Positions 1-6,700 of a stretch of 16,626 bases of DNA are shown here, piece by piece. The notes under the pieces are model-generated. The model was not told where the DNA came from. It searched no databases and saw only the letters and a list, made by a program, of their open reading frames with translations. The stretch comes from an uncultured Gammaproteobacteria bacterium (lineage in GTDB: Bacteria > Pseudomonadota > Gammaproteobacteria > Pseudomonadales > Azotimanducaceae_A): NCBI GenBank assembly GCA_913041025.1, contig CAJWGQ010000047.1, positions 1-16,626 of the forward strand, read 5' to 3'. The first letter of the stretch is position 1. Every line of letters starts with the position of its first letter. The position numbers and the translations under genes are program-made.

Positions 1-53
1 GAGAGGGCGGCCGTACCGTAGGTGCTGGTGTCGTCTCTAAAGTCACGGAGTAA
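1..53 (+). CDS. tuf: Elongation factor Tu, 3' end only (first tuf copy, tufB position)
   Basis: These bases encode the last 16 residues of EF-Tu ([16 protein letters not shown]) followed by TAA at 51-53; bases 1-2 are the tail of the preceding Arg codon. The rest of the gene lies outside the window. The nucleotides are identical to the end of the complete tuf gene at 15434-16624. Its position directly upstream of tRNA-Trp and secE is that of tufB in beta- and gammaproteobacteria, whereas the complete copy after fusA is tufA. Because the two ends match exactly, it cannot be shown from the sequence that this fragment comes from a physically separate copy, but two tuf copies in this arrangement are normal for the group. 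Confidence 0.93.
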   Translation, partial: EGGRTVGAGVVSKVTE

Positions 54-55
54 AT
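1..55. repeat. 55-bp direct terminal repeat, left copy
   Basis: Bases 1-55 are identical to 16572-16626. They cover the tuf 3' end, its stop codon and the two following bases (AT). The repeat reaches both ends of the sequence, so its true length cannot be measured. The exact 55-base length fits a k-mer overlap at a graph branch point inside duplicated tuf genes. Confidence 0.97.
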
Positions 56-60
56 GAGTT

Positions 61-136
61 AGGCCAGTAGCTCAATTGGTAGAGCGTCGGTCTCCAAAAC
101 CGAAGGTTGGGGGTTCGAGACCCTCCTGGCCTGCCA
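61..136 (+). tRNA. trpT: tRNA-Trp (anticodon CCA)
   Basis: A complete 76-nt cloverleaf is visible. The acceptor arms are AGGCCAG (61-67) and CTGGCCT (126-132), the D loop contains AATTGGTA, the anticodon stem is TCGGT (87-91) with ACCGA (99-103), and the loop CTCCAAA carries anticodon CCA at 94-96. The T arm contains the conserved GGTTCGAGACC core. The discriminator is G133 and the 3' CCA (134-136) is genome-encoded. It reads UGG codons. It starts only 7 bases after the stop codon of the upstream tuf fragment, so it is probably cut out of a tuf-trpT-(secE) transcript. A single tRNA-Trp here is the common beta/gammaproteobacterial arrangement, unlike the four-tRNA cluster before tufB in E. coli. 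Confidence 0.98.
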
Positions 137-147
137 GTCTGCTGGCA
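132..147 (+). other. Hairpin across the tRNA-Trp 3' end and trailer
   Basis: TGCCAG (132-137), loop TCTG, CTGGCA (142-147) forms a 6-bp perfect stem that includes the tRNA CCA end. No U-tract follows (CGTTATATAAATAG), so it is not a convincing terminator. The distal arm repeats the start of the tRNA 3' acceptor strand (CTGGC) and could compete for pairing. The structure is seen in sequence; any role in 3' processing is inferred. Confidence 0.45.
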
Positions 148-187
148 CGTTATATAAATAGTTTCCTTAATTTGACGGTAAGCGTAA

Positions 188-538
188 ATGGTAATGGATA
201 AGTTAAAGCTTAGTTTCTCAGCGCTAATATTTATGGCTGGTATCGTAGGGTCCTACATGTTGAGTGATCTTCCGACGGTTATTCGGGTGCTTTGCGTTCT
301 GATTGGATTCGCGCTTGCCTTTGGTATGCTCTCTCTTACTGAAAAGGGGCGGGAGTTCATTCAGTTTGGCCGTGAGGCGATTGTTGAGACAAAGAAAGTT
401 GTTTGGCCAACCAAAAAAGAAACTGCCCAGACCACTGGCATCGTGGTAGTGTTCGTTTTGGTTATGGCGCTAGTGCTTTGGGGTATTGACGGCGTGCTCG
501 GATCGCTGATTCGAATGATTCTCGGTGTGGGGGACTAA
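188..538 (+). CDS. secE: Preprotein translocase subunit SecE
   Basis: SecE is the small inner-membrane subunit that clamps SecY in the SecYEG protein-export channel. The 116-residue product has the three-helix proteobacterial form: hydrophobic segments at about residues 8-25, 30-50 and 84-111. The conserved amphipathic cytoplasmic segment, with the family signature [11 protein letters not shown] at about 69-79, lies before the last helix. The start is uncertain: ATG at 188 and ATG at 194 are both in frame, and only a weak GGTAAG (177-182) lies upstream, which favours 188 by spacing. It lies 51 bases after tRNA-Trp and 5 bases before nusG, the classic secE-nusG pair. No good promoter is visible between the tRNA and secE, so it is probably transcribed from upstream of tuf. 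Identification is secure. Confidence 0.96.
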   Translation: MVMDKLKLSFSALIFMAGIVGSYMLSDLPTVIRVLCVLIGFALAFGMLSLTEKGREFIQFGREAIVETKKVVWPTKKETAQTTGIVVVFVLVMALVLWGIDGVLGSLIRMILGVGD

Positions 539-543
539 GTAAT

Positions 544-1071
544 ATGAAATGGTACGTGGTACATGCTTATTCAGGTTACGAAAAAACCGTAAAACGAAGT
601 CTGTTGGAGCGTATTGAGCGGGCTGAAATGGAGCAGCATTTCGGCGAAATACTGGTTCCCGTTGAAGAGGTTATAGAAATCAAAGGCGGTCAAAAGTCGA
701 TAAGTGAGCGGAAATTCTTTCCAGGTTACGTATTGGTGGAAATGAACATGACTGATGAAACATGGCATTTAGTCAAGAGCACGTCTAAGGTTACCGGTTT
801 TGTCGGTGGCTCTGGTAATAAGCCGGCGCCTATTACCCAAAAGGAAGTGGATGGTATTCTCGGTCAAATTCAAGAGGGTGTTGAGAAGCCGAAGCCGAAA
901 ACTCTGTTCGAGCTGGGTGAGGGCGTTCGTGTCAAAGATGGACCATTCGCGGACTTCCACGGAAACGTTGAGGAAGTAAACTACGATAAAAGCAAAATTC
1001 GTGTTTCGGTTTCTATTTTTGGACGCTCAACTCCGGTGGAGTTGGACTTTGAGCAGGTAGAAAAAGCCTAG
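544..1071 (+). CDS. nusG: Transcription termination/antitermination factor NusG
   Basis: NusG binds RNA polymerase beta' and beta, suppresses pausing, and links polymerase either to Rho or to ribosomal protein S10. The 175-residue length is normal. The N-terminal NGN domain starts with [11 protein letters not shown] (3-13) and has the signature [10 protein letters not shown] at 58-67. The C-terminal KOW domain covers about 124-175 with [11 protein letters not shown] at 130-140. The ATG lies 5 bases after the secE stop, so translation is probably coupled; purines at the end of secE (GGTGTGGGGG) may serve as ribosome binding site. The gene ends with TAG and is followed by a 124-base spacer holding the next promoter. 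Its partner polymerase subunits are encoded downstream in the same window. Confidence 0.98.
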   Translation: MKWYVVHAYSGYEKTVKRSLLERIERAEMEQHFGEILVPVEEVIEIKGGQKSISERKFFPGYVLVEMNMTDETWHLVKSTSKVTGFVGGSGNKPAPITQKEVDGILGQIQEGVEKPKPKTLFELGEGVRVKDGPFADFHGNVEEVNYDKSKIRVSVSIFGRSTPVELDFEQVEKA

Positions 1072-1092
1072 TATTAGTTTTTTCAGATAGGA

Positions 1093-1130
1093 AAACTTAA
1101 GAGTACTTTTTCAGCTATAATACCCGGCTA
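1093..1130 (+). promoter_or_regulatory. Probable sigma-70 promoter of rplK-rplA
   Basis: A perfect -10 hexamer TATAAT lies at 1116-1121. No good -35 is present: the 17-base-spaced hexamer is AAACTT (1093-1098). The bases after the -10, ACCCGGC, form a GC-rich discriminator of the type found at stringently (ppGpp) controlled ribosomal promoters. The place, between nusG and rplK, matches the L11 promoter of E. coli. The -10 is seen; start site and regulation are inferred. Confidence 0.7.
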
Positions 1131-1138
1131 GATTTTAT

Positions 1139-1171
1139 CGGGGAGCTCCCTTTCGGGCGCGTCTGGACCCG
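1139..1171 (+). promoter_or_regulatory. Probable L1-binding leader of the rplK mRNA
   Basis: A two-level hairpin fits this stretch. CGGG (1139-1142) pairs with CCCG (1168-1171). Inside it GC+CCC (1145-1146, 1148-1150) pairs with GGG+GC (1155-1157, 1159-1160) around a UUUC loop, leaving GA opposite GTCTGGA as an asymmetric internal loop. The elements GGGAG and TCTGGACCC resemble the L1 site in 23S rRNA (GGGAGG and GUGUGGACGCC as I remember it). L1 represses the L11 operon in E. coli by binding such an mRNA mimic just before rplK. The site ends 24 bases before the rplK start. Confidence 0.65.
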
Positions 1172-1195
1172 CACTTACTATTAAGGAGTGTTGTT

Positions 1196-1627
1196 GTGGC
1201 AAAGAAAGTTGTTGGTTTTATTAAGTTGCAAATTCCCGCCGGCAAGGCAAATCCAAGTCCACCGGTTGGCCCAGCGTTGGGTCAGCGAGGCCTAAATATC
1301 ATGGAGTTTTGTAAGGCGTTTAACGCGAAAACGCAAAGCTATGAGCCTGGGCTTCCCCTTCCTGTGGTGATCACTGCATTTGCCGACAAGAGTTTTACTT
1401 TCATCATTAAAACTCCGCCAGCATCTGTGCTCATTAAGAAAGCAATAAAGCTCGATAAGGGAAGTCCTCGGCCACACACTGACAAAGTCGGAAAGTTGAC
1501 TAGAGCTCAGGCTGAGGAGATTGCAAAAGCAAAAATGGAGGACCTCAATGCGGGCGACCTAGATGCCGCGGTAAAAATTATTGCAGGCAGCGCCCGTAGC
1601 ATGGGTGTAGAGGTTGAGGAGAGCTGA
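1196..1627 (+). CDS. rplK: 50S ribosomal protein L11
   Basis: L11 is part of the GTPase-associated centre at the base of the ribosomal stalk, binds the 1050-1110 region of 23S rRNA, and is needed for RelA activation. The 143-residue length is normal. The N-terminal domain has the proline-rich signature [14 protein letters not shown] (19-32), with the prolines that form the thiostrepton pocket; the C-terminal RNA-binding domain covers about 75-143 and ends in [12 protein letters not shown]. The start is GTG at 1196, set by homology (MAKKVVGF) and by AAGGAG at 1183-1188, 7 bases upstream. It is followed 2 bases later by rplA. A likely L1-binding hairpin lies in its leader, so rplK translation is probably the point of feedback for both proteins. 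Confidence 0.99.
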   Translation: MAKKVVGFIKLQIPAGKANPSPPVGPALGQRGLNIMEFCKAFNAKTQSYEPGLPLPVVITAFADKSFTFIIKTPPASVLIKKAIKLDKGSPRPHTDKVGKLTRAQAEEIAKAKMEDLNAGDLDAAVKIIAGSARSMGVEVEES

Positions 1628-1629
1628 AG

Positions 1630-2325
1630 ATGACGAAATTATCTAAAAGAATTAAACAAATTAAAGATACAGTTGATCCCAATAAGTTTTACTCCCTCAA
1701 CGACGCCCTTGGTTTGGCGAAGCAAAATTCAACGGCTAAGTTTGATGAGTCCATTGACATAGCGGTTAATTTGGGTGTCGATGCAAAGAAGTCAGATCAG
1801 CTGGTGCGAGGTTCGGTAGTCCTTCCAAAGGGAACTGGCAAAACTGTTAGGGTGGCTGTTTTTGCACAGGCTGACAAGGCTGAAGAAGCTAAGGCGGCTG
1901 GGGCGGATATTGTTGGGTTTGAAGACTTGGCTGAGCAAGTGAAATCGGGTTCGATGGATTTTGATGTGGTGATTGCGACCCCAGATGCGATGAGGGTTGT
2001 AGGTCAACTTGGTCAAGTTTTGGGGCCGAGAGGACTGATGCCAAATCCAAAGGTAGGAACAGTGACTCCGAATGTCAGTGAGGCAGTTAAAAACGCGAAA
2101 GGCGGTCAAGTACAATTTCGAACTGATAAGGCGGGTATTATTCACTGCACCATTGGTCGAGCCTCTTTTGCTGAAGATGATCTAGCGGAAAATTTTAAAG
2201 CACTGATTGATGCGCTTAATAAAAATAAGCCTGGGGCATCGAAAGGTGTTTATTTGAAGCGTATTGCTGTGTCAAGCACGATGGGTCCGGGTCTGCGCCT
2301 TGATCAATCGGCTTGGACGAATTAG
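1630..2325 (+). CDS. rplA: 50S ribosomal protein L1
   Basis: L1 forms the mobile L1 stalk of the 50S subunit, which guides deacylated tRNA out of the E site, and in E. coli it represses its own operon by binding the rplK leader. The 231-residue product has the normal bacterial length and the conserved [20 protein letters not shown] core at about 129-148 in the second domain; the C-terminus carries [13 protein letters not shown]. The ATG lies 2 bases after the rplK TGA, so the two are almost certainly translationally coupled, which would let one mRNA site control both. After the TAG comes a 240-base spacer occupied by the L10 leader. Confidence 0.99.
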   Translation: MTKLSKRIKQIKDTVDPNKFYSLNDALGLAKQNSTAKFDESIDIAVNLGVDAKKSDQLVRGSVVLPKGTGKTVRVAVFAQADKAEEAKAAGADIVGFEDLAEQVKSGSMDFDVVIATPDAMRVVGQLGQVLGPRGLMPNPKVGTVTPNVSEAVKNAKGGQVQFRTDKAGIIHCTIGRASFAEDDLAENFKALIDALNKNKPGASKGVYLKRIAVSSTMGPGLRLDQSAWTN

Positions 2326-2339
2326 TAGGAAGAACTTTG

Positions 2340-2452
2340 GTACCAGCTCATCGGTAAATGCCGGAGGGCTGGACTGTCAAAGACCGTAGGTGTTCTTAAG
2401 AATCTAAATTTAGGGCTTCGGCTCTTAAGCCTACGCAGATAGTGATACCTAA
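2340..2452 (+). promoter_or_regulatory. Ribosomal L10 leader RNA (autoregulatory site of rplJ-rplL)
   Basis: The spacer contains the conserved L10-leader core CAAAGACCGTAGGTG (2378-2392), and CCTACGCAGATAGTG (2430-2444) closes it. CGTAGG (2385-2390) pairs with CCTACG (2430-2435); inside is AGGGC-TTCG-GCTCT (2412-2425), a UUCG-capped stem. Upstream, CCAGC (2343-2347) pairs with GCTGG (2368-2372) around a small CGGT/GCCG stem. In E. coli the L10-(L12)4 complex binds this element and represses rplJ and rplL translation. Boundaries are approximate. Confidence 0.9.
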
Positions 2453-2521
2453 AGACAAGTCGGTGTTCAAGAATTTGGTGAATCGCTGTGCTTGTGTCGA
2501 AGGACGCTATTGAAGCTGGTG

Positions 2522-2545
2522 GTAAGACAATTTGTCTTACTTTTT
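2522..2545 (+). terminator. Terminator-like hairpin (possible attenuator) just before rplJ
   Basis: GTAAGACAA (2522-2530) and TTGTCTTAC (2532-2540) are a perfect inverted repeat around one T. A realistic RNA hairpin is the 7-bp stem GTAAGAC/GTCTTAC with a 5-nt loop, followed at once by TTTTT (2541-2545). It ends 20 bases before the rplJ start codon and 9 bases before the AGGAG. The stem has only three G-C pairs, so termination would be partial at best. It may act as an attenuator or RNA-processing site; the structure is seen, the function inferred. Confidence 0.5.
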
Positions 2546-2565
2546 GTTAACAATAGGAGAAAAAC

Positions 2566-3096
2566 TTGAGTCTCAATAGGAAACAAAAAGAGACTGTCAT
2601 CGGTGAGGTTTCTGACAAGCTTATTGCTGCTGAAGCATTAGTGCTTGCGGAGTACCGAGGATTGACGGTTGAGGAGATGACGCAACTAAGGGTTAGCGCC
2701 CGAAATAGTGGTGTTTATCTGCGGGTTCTCAAGAATACTTTGGCCAAGTTGGCGGTAAAAGATACCCCTTTTGAAGGATTGTCTGGGGACATGGTAGGCC
2801 CTTTAGCTTATGGGATTTCAGATGACCCTGTCGCCGTTGCTAAAGTCTTTAGTGACTTTTCAAAGAGTAATGATAAGTTTCAGATAAAGGTAGGTTCGAT
2901 GAAAAACCAGGTGATGTCCGCTTTGGATGTCTCTGTTTTAGCGAAGATGCCGAGTCGAGACGAGTTACTGTCTAAGTTGCTAGGGACGATGCAGGCACCA
3001 ATCGCAAAGTTCGTTCAAACGTTAAACGAAGTACCAACGAAATTTGTACGGGGTGTTGCTGCGGTTAGAGATATGAAAGAGAAAGAAGCGGCTTAA
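2566..3096 (+). CDS. rplJ: 50S ribosomal protein L10
   Basis: L10 anchors the L7/L12 dimers to the ribosome beside L11, building the stalk that recruits translation GTPases; with L12 bound it also represses its own mRNA. The 176-residue product has the N-terminal rRNA-binding domain (about 1-130, with [14 protein letters not shown] near 26-39 and [13 protein letters not shown] near 52-64) and a C-terminal helical tail that would bind L7/L12. The start is TTG at 2566: AGGAG (2555-2559) is 6 bases upstream, MSLNRKQKE matches the usual N-terminus, and the next in-frame ATG would delete about 38 conserved residues. It lies after the L10 leader and a terminator-like hairpin, and 52 bases before rplL. 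TTG starts are rare and may lower translation. Confidence 0.98.
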   Translation: MSLNRKQKETVIGEVSDKLIAAEALVLAEYRGLTVEEMTQLRVSARNSGVYLRVLKNTLAKLAVKDTPFEGLSGDMVGPLAYGISDDPVAVAKVFSDFSKSNDKFQIKVGSMKNQVMSALDVSVLAKMPSRDELLSKLLGTMQAPIAKFVQTLNEVPTKFVRGVAAVRDMKEKEAA

Positions 3097-3148
3097 ACAC
3101 TATTTACATTTAAGTGAACACTCAAAGTTGATTTTAGGAGAAATAATA

Positions 3149-3526
3149 ATGGGTAAGGCAGAAATTTTAGAAGCAATTTCCGGTATGTCTGTGTTGGAAT
3201 TATCTGAGCTAATTACGGAGATGGAAGAAAAGTTTGGCGTTTCAGCGGCAGCTGCTGCTGTCGCGGTAGCGGCTCCTGGAGCAGCTGGCGGTGACGGAGA
3301 AGCCGCTGCAGAAAAGACTGAATTCGATGTGATTGTTGCCAGTATCGGAGATAATAAGGTTTCAGTTATCAAGGCTGTGAGAGCGATTACTTCACTTGGC
3401 CTAAAAGAGGCTAAAGATCTTGTTGATGGCGCGCCAAAGGCCATCAAAGAGGGCGTTTCAAAAGCGGAAGCGGATGACTTCAAAAAGCAGCTTGAAGAGG
3501 CTGGTGCAACCGTCGAAGTTAAGTAG
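3149..3526 (+). CDS. rplL: 50S ribosomal protein L7/L12
   Basis: L7/L12 is the multicopy stalk protein that recruits EF-G, EF-Tu, IF2 and RF3 and stimulates their GTPase activity. The start is ATG 3149, preceded by AGGAG at 3136-3140, which gives 125 residues; an in-frame TTG at 3128 lies upstream of that ribosome binding site and is rejected. The N-terminal dimerisation domain (about 1-31) ends in EEKFGVS, an Ala/Gly-rich hinge covers about 33-54, and the globular C-terminal domain runs from about 57 to 125 with [10 protein letters not shown] (69-78) and [14 protein letters not shown] (84-97). The low-complexity GC-rich hinge creates a long spurious open frame on the opposite strand. It shares the L10 leader for regulation and is followed by a probable attenuator. 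Confidence 0.99.
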   Translation: MGKAEILEAISGMSVLELSELITEMEEKFGVSAAAAAVAVAAPGAAGGDGEAAAEKTEFDVIVASIGDNKVSVIKAVRAITSLGLKEAKDLVDGAPKAIKEGVSKAEADDFKKQLEEAGATVEVK

Positions 3527-3551
3527 TTCGTTATTAGTGAAATAAGCAAGG

Positions 3552-3590
3552 CGGCCTGTCCCTGGTTGGGGCAAGCCGATTTGTGTTTCG
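3552..3590 (+). terminator. rplL-rpoB attenuator (partial terminator)
   Basis: CGGC (3552-3555) pairs with GCCG (3575-3578) and, after a C/A mismatch, TGTCCC (3557-3562) pairs with GGGGCA (3568-3573, one G-U) around the loop TGGTT. A weak U-rich run (ATTTGTGTTT) follows. It starts 25 bases after the rplL stop. In E. coli an attenuator in the same spacer lets only a fraction of transcripts reach rpoB, which sets ribosomal protein above polymerase output. The interrupted U-tract fits partial termination. Confidence 0.68.
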
Positions 3591-3597
3591 AAGAGTT

Positions 3598-3625
3598 TAA
3601 ATAAAAATTTTTTGATTTTTATTTA
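3598..3625 (+). other. 11-bp all-A/T inverted repeat
   Basis: TAAATAAAAAT (3598-3608) and ATTTTTATTTA (3615-3625) are perfect complements around TTTTTG. All eleven pairs are A-T, and runs of A5 and T6 lie side by side. As RNA it is a weak but long hairpin; as DNA it is an A-tract element likely to be bent. Its position about 30 bases after the attenuator suggests a processing or structural role, which cannot be decided from sequence. Confidence 0.4.
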
Positions 3626-3654
3626 CGCTTTTGTTGTATTTTCAAGGTTTGGTC

Positions 3655-3713
3655 GGGCTGGTTCATCCAGCCGTCCGCCAGAGGTTGGTAGAGGCCAACC
3701 GCCAGGCCCTTTT
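3655..3713 (+). promoter_or_regulatory. Structured rpoB leader with two alternative foldings
   Basis: Two local hairpins are clear: GGCTGG (3656-3661)/CCAGCC (3667-3672), and GGTTGG (3683-3688)/CCAACC (3695-3700). The first arm can instead pair as GGGCTGG (3655-3661) with CCA-G-GCCC (3702-3709, one bulged G), which is followed directly by TTTT (3710-3713). In E. coli this spacer holds an RNase III site; this may be the counterpart. Downstream, TTGACGTCAA (3716-3725) is a perfect palindrome of unknown meaning. The rpoB ribosome binding site GGAG is at 3758-3761. Confidence 0.4.
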
Positions 3714-3767
3714 AATTGACGTCAACGCTCAGACTATTATCTCTGGGCTCTATATACGGAGACTTTA

Positions 3768-6700
3768 ATGGCCTATTCTTTCACTGAAAAAAAACGCATT
3801 CGAAAAAGTTTTGCGAAGCGTCAAGGAGTTGCTCCTGTCCCTTATTTGCTTACGACCCAGTTGGAGTCATACTCGGAGTTCCTCCAATCAGGAGCTACTA
3901 CCGAGGAGCGAGGATCACAGGGCTTACAAAGCGCGTTTGAGTCTATATTCCCGATCGAGAGTCATTCAGGAAATGCCCGCTTGGAGTTTGTTTCCTATGA
4001 AATGGGCGCTCCGGCTTTTGACGTGAAAGAATGCCAGCAGCGAGGCCTGACCTATGCCGCACCATTGCGCGCACGCGTTCGCCTGACGTTGCTTGACAAA
4101 GATTCACCCAAGCAAGTGATAAAAGAGGCGAAAGAACAGGTCGTCTACATGGGCGAGATTCCCTTGATGACTTCCACAGGATCTTTTGTTATCAACGGAA
4201 CAGAGCGGGTAATTGTGTCCCAATTGCACCGCTCTCCTGGGGTGTTTTTTGAGCATGATCGAGGCAAGACTCATTCATCGGGTAAATTACTTTTTTCTGC
4301 TCGGGTTATTCCTTATCGTGGCTCTTGGCTTGATTTTGAGTTCGATCCCAAAGATCATTTATTTTTCCGAATTGACCGGCGCCGTAAACTGCCAGTCTCG
4401 ATTTTGTTGAAGTCTATTGGTATGAATGCGGAAGATATTCTCGGCTTCTTTTATTCATTCGATCAATTTGAATTTGGAAAAAAAGGTCCCGAATTTCATA
4501 TAAAGCCTGATAGATTGAGAGGTGAGACCGCTCGCTTTGATATTAAGACGAAGCAAGGAAAGTTAATTGTCGAAAAAGATAAGCGAATTACGGCGAAACA
4601 CGTTCGTGATATACGTGAGGCGGGTGTTGAAAAGGTCGTTGTTGAGAACGAATTCCTTGTCGGTAGGATTTTGGCCAGAAATATCATCGATTTAGATACG
4701 GGTGAAATCATTGCTTCCGCTAACGAGGAGTTAACTGAGGAGCTGATCGAAAAGTTGATTGAGGGAAATATAGGTGAGATTGAGACACTCTACGTGAATG
4801 ATTTAGATCAAGGCGCTTATATTTCGCAAACATTAAGGTCTGACGATACTCCGGACCAGCTTTCAGCTAAGGTGGCGATCTATAGAATGATGCGTCCTGG
4901 TGAGCCGCCAACCGAGGACTCGGTTAACGCCTTATTTGGTTCTTTATTCTATACTTCGCAGCGCTATGATTTGTCTGCTGTTGGTCGGATGAAATTTAAT
5001 AGAAGAGCATATCCAGAAGCCATAGATGCTAAAACATCGGACTGGCTCAAGAGTTTCTATGACGAGGCTCAGAAAAACAACATTCCCGAAGAGGGCACTC
5101 TGACTAACGCCGATATATTAGCTGTTATCGCCATTCTGGTTGAATTGCGTAATGGACGTGGCGAGATTGACGATATTGATCATTTAGGCAACCGACGTGT
5201 TCGCTCAGTCGGGGAGCTGGCTGAGAATCAATTTCGTTCCGGGTTGGTTCGAGTGGAGCGTGCGGTAAGAGAACGATTGTCTCAAGCTGAGTCGGAGAAT
5301 TTGATGCCTCATGACTTGATTAACGCAAAGCCGGTTTCAGCGGCCGTCCGAGAATTCTTTGGATCTTCTCAATTATCCCAATTTATGGATCAAACAAATC
5401 CTCTTTCAGAGATCACTCACAAGCGACGAATATCTGCTTTGGGGCCTGGAGGACTGACGCGAGAGCGTGCTGGTTTTGAGGTTCGGGATGTGCATCCGAC
5501 GCATTACGGACGGGTATGTCCTATTGAGACACCAGAGGGACCAAATATTGGTCTTATCAACTCGTTAGCGATTTACGCGCGAACGAACGAGTATGGGTTT
5601 CTGGAAACCCCTTATGTGCGTGTGAAGGATGGAAAAGTAACAGATGAGATCGAATATTTGTCAGCAATTGACGAGGGTCAATACGTTATTGCACAAGCGA
5701 ACGCTGCTTATGATAAAGGGGGTAAGTTAACTGACGAGCTAGTGTCGTGTCGACACCGTGGCGAATTCACTTTAGTGTCCCCAGAGCGAGTGGAGATGAT
5801 GGATGTTGCGCCGTCCCAGATTGTTTCCGTGGCTGCATCTTTGATTCCATTTCTAGAGCATGATGATGCTAACAGAGCTCTGATGGGTTCTAATATGCAA
5901 CGGCAGGCCGTTCCTACGTTGCGAGCGGAGAAGGCTCTTGTAGGTACGGGAATTGAGAGAACGGTGGCGGTTGATTCAGGAACCGCTGTTCAAGCTGAAC
6001 GAGGTGGACTTGTTGATTATGTCGATGCTGCAAGAGTCGTTATTAGAGTTAATGATGATGAGACGCGTGCCGGAGATGTCGGTGTTGATATATACAATTT
6101 GGTTAAATATACGCGCTCTAATCAAAATACGAATATCAATCAAAAACCGATTGTTAAGCCAGGAGATATCGTTGCGAGTGGCGATGTGATTGCAGATGGA
6201 GCGTCTACAGATTTAGGTGAGTTAGCGTTAGGACAGAACCTTCTCGTTGCGTTCATGCCATGGAATGGCTTTAACTTTGAGGATTCAATACTCATCTCAG
6301 AAAGAATCGTAGCCGAAGATCGTTTTACATCGATTCATATTGAAGAGTTATCCATTGTGGCCAGAGATACGAAGCTAGGATCAGAGGAAATAACAAGAGA
6401 TATTTCCAATCTTGCCGAGTCTCAGTTAGGGCGTTTAGATGAGTCAGGTGTTGTCTATATCGGCGCGGAGGTTCATGCTGGCGACGTTTTGGTAGGTAAG
6501 GTGACTCCGAAAGGTGAAACGCAATTGACTCCAGAAGAGAAGCTACTGCGTGCAATCTTTGGTGAAAAAGCTTCGGATGTTAAAGATACGTCTCTTCGGG
6601 TTCCGTCAGGTATGGCCGGTACCGTGATTGACGTGCAGGTCTTCACTCGTGAGGGCGTAGAAAGAGACAGTCGTGCACAGGCAATTGTTGATGACGAATT

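Noticed and set aside
1..55. Terminal direct repeat as evidence of a phage, plasmid or other circular element
   Set aside because: The repeat is tuf coding sequence, and all genes are core translation and transcription genes with no replication, packaging or mobility gene.
173..178. TTGACG as the -35 of a secE promoter
   Set aside because: No -10-like hexamer lies at 16-18 bases downstream, and the position would be inside secE.
2300..2328. TTGATC with TAGTAG as an rplJ promoter at the end of rplA
   Set aside because: The spacing is 17 but the -10 matches consensus at only three positions. Expression through from rplK-rplA is equally possible.
3128..3148. In-frame TTG upstream start for rplL (seven extra residues)
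   Set aside because: The clear AGGAG ribosome binding site lies inside that extension and is correctly spaced for the ATG at 3149; homologues start at the latter.
3100..3549. 149-residue open frame on the minus strand over rplL
   Set aside because: It is the opposite-strand shadow of the Ala-rich L7/L12 hinge. Its product is Ser/Ala/Pro low-complexity sequence and it resembles no family I know.
3716..3740. TTGACG with TATTAT as an rpoB promoter
   Set aside because: The spacing is only 13 bases. The TTGACG is part of the palindrome TTGACGTCAA, which may be chance.
3600..3767. Search for a small unannotated gene between rplL and rpoB
   Set aside because: I saw no open frame with a ribosome binding site; the spacer is made of inverted repeats and a T-rich stretch.
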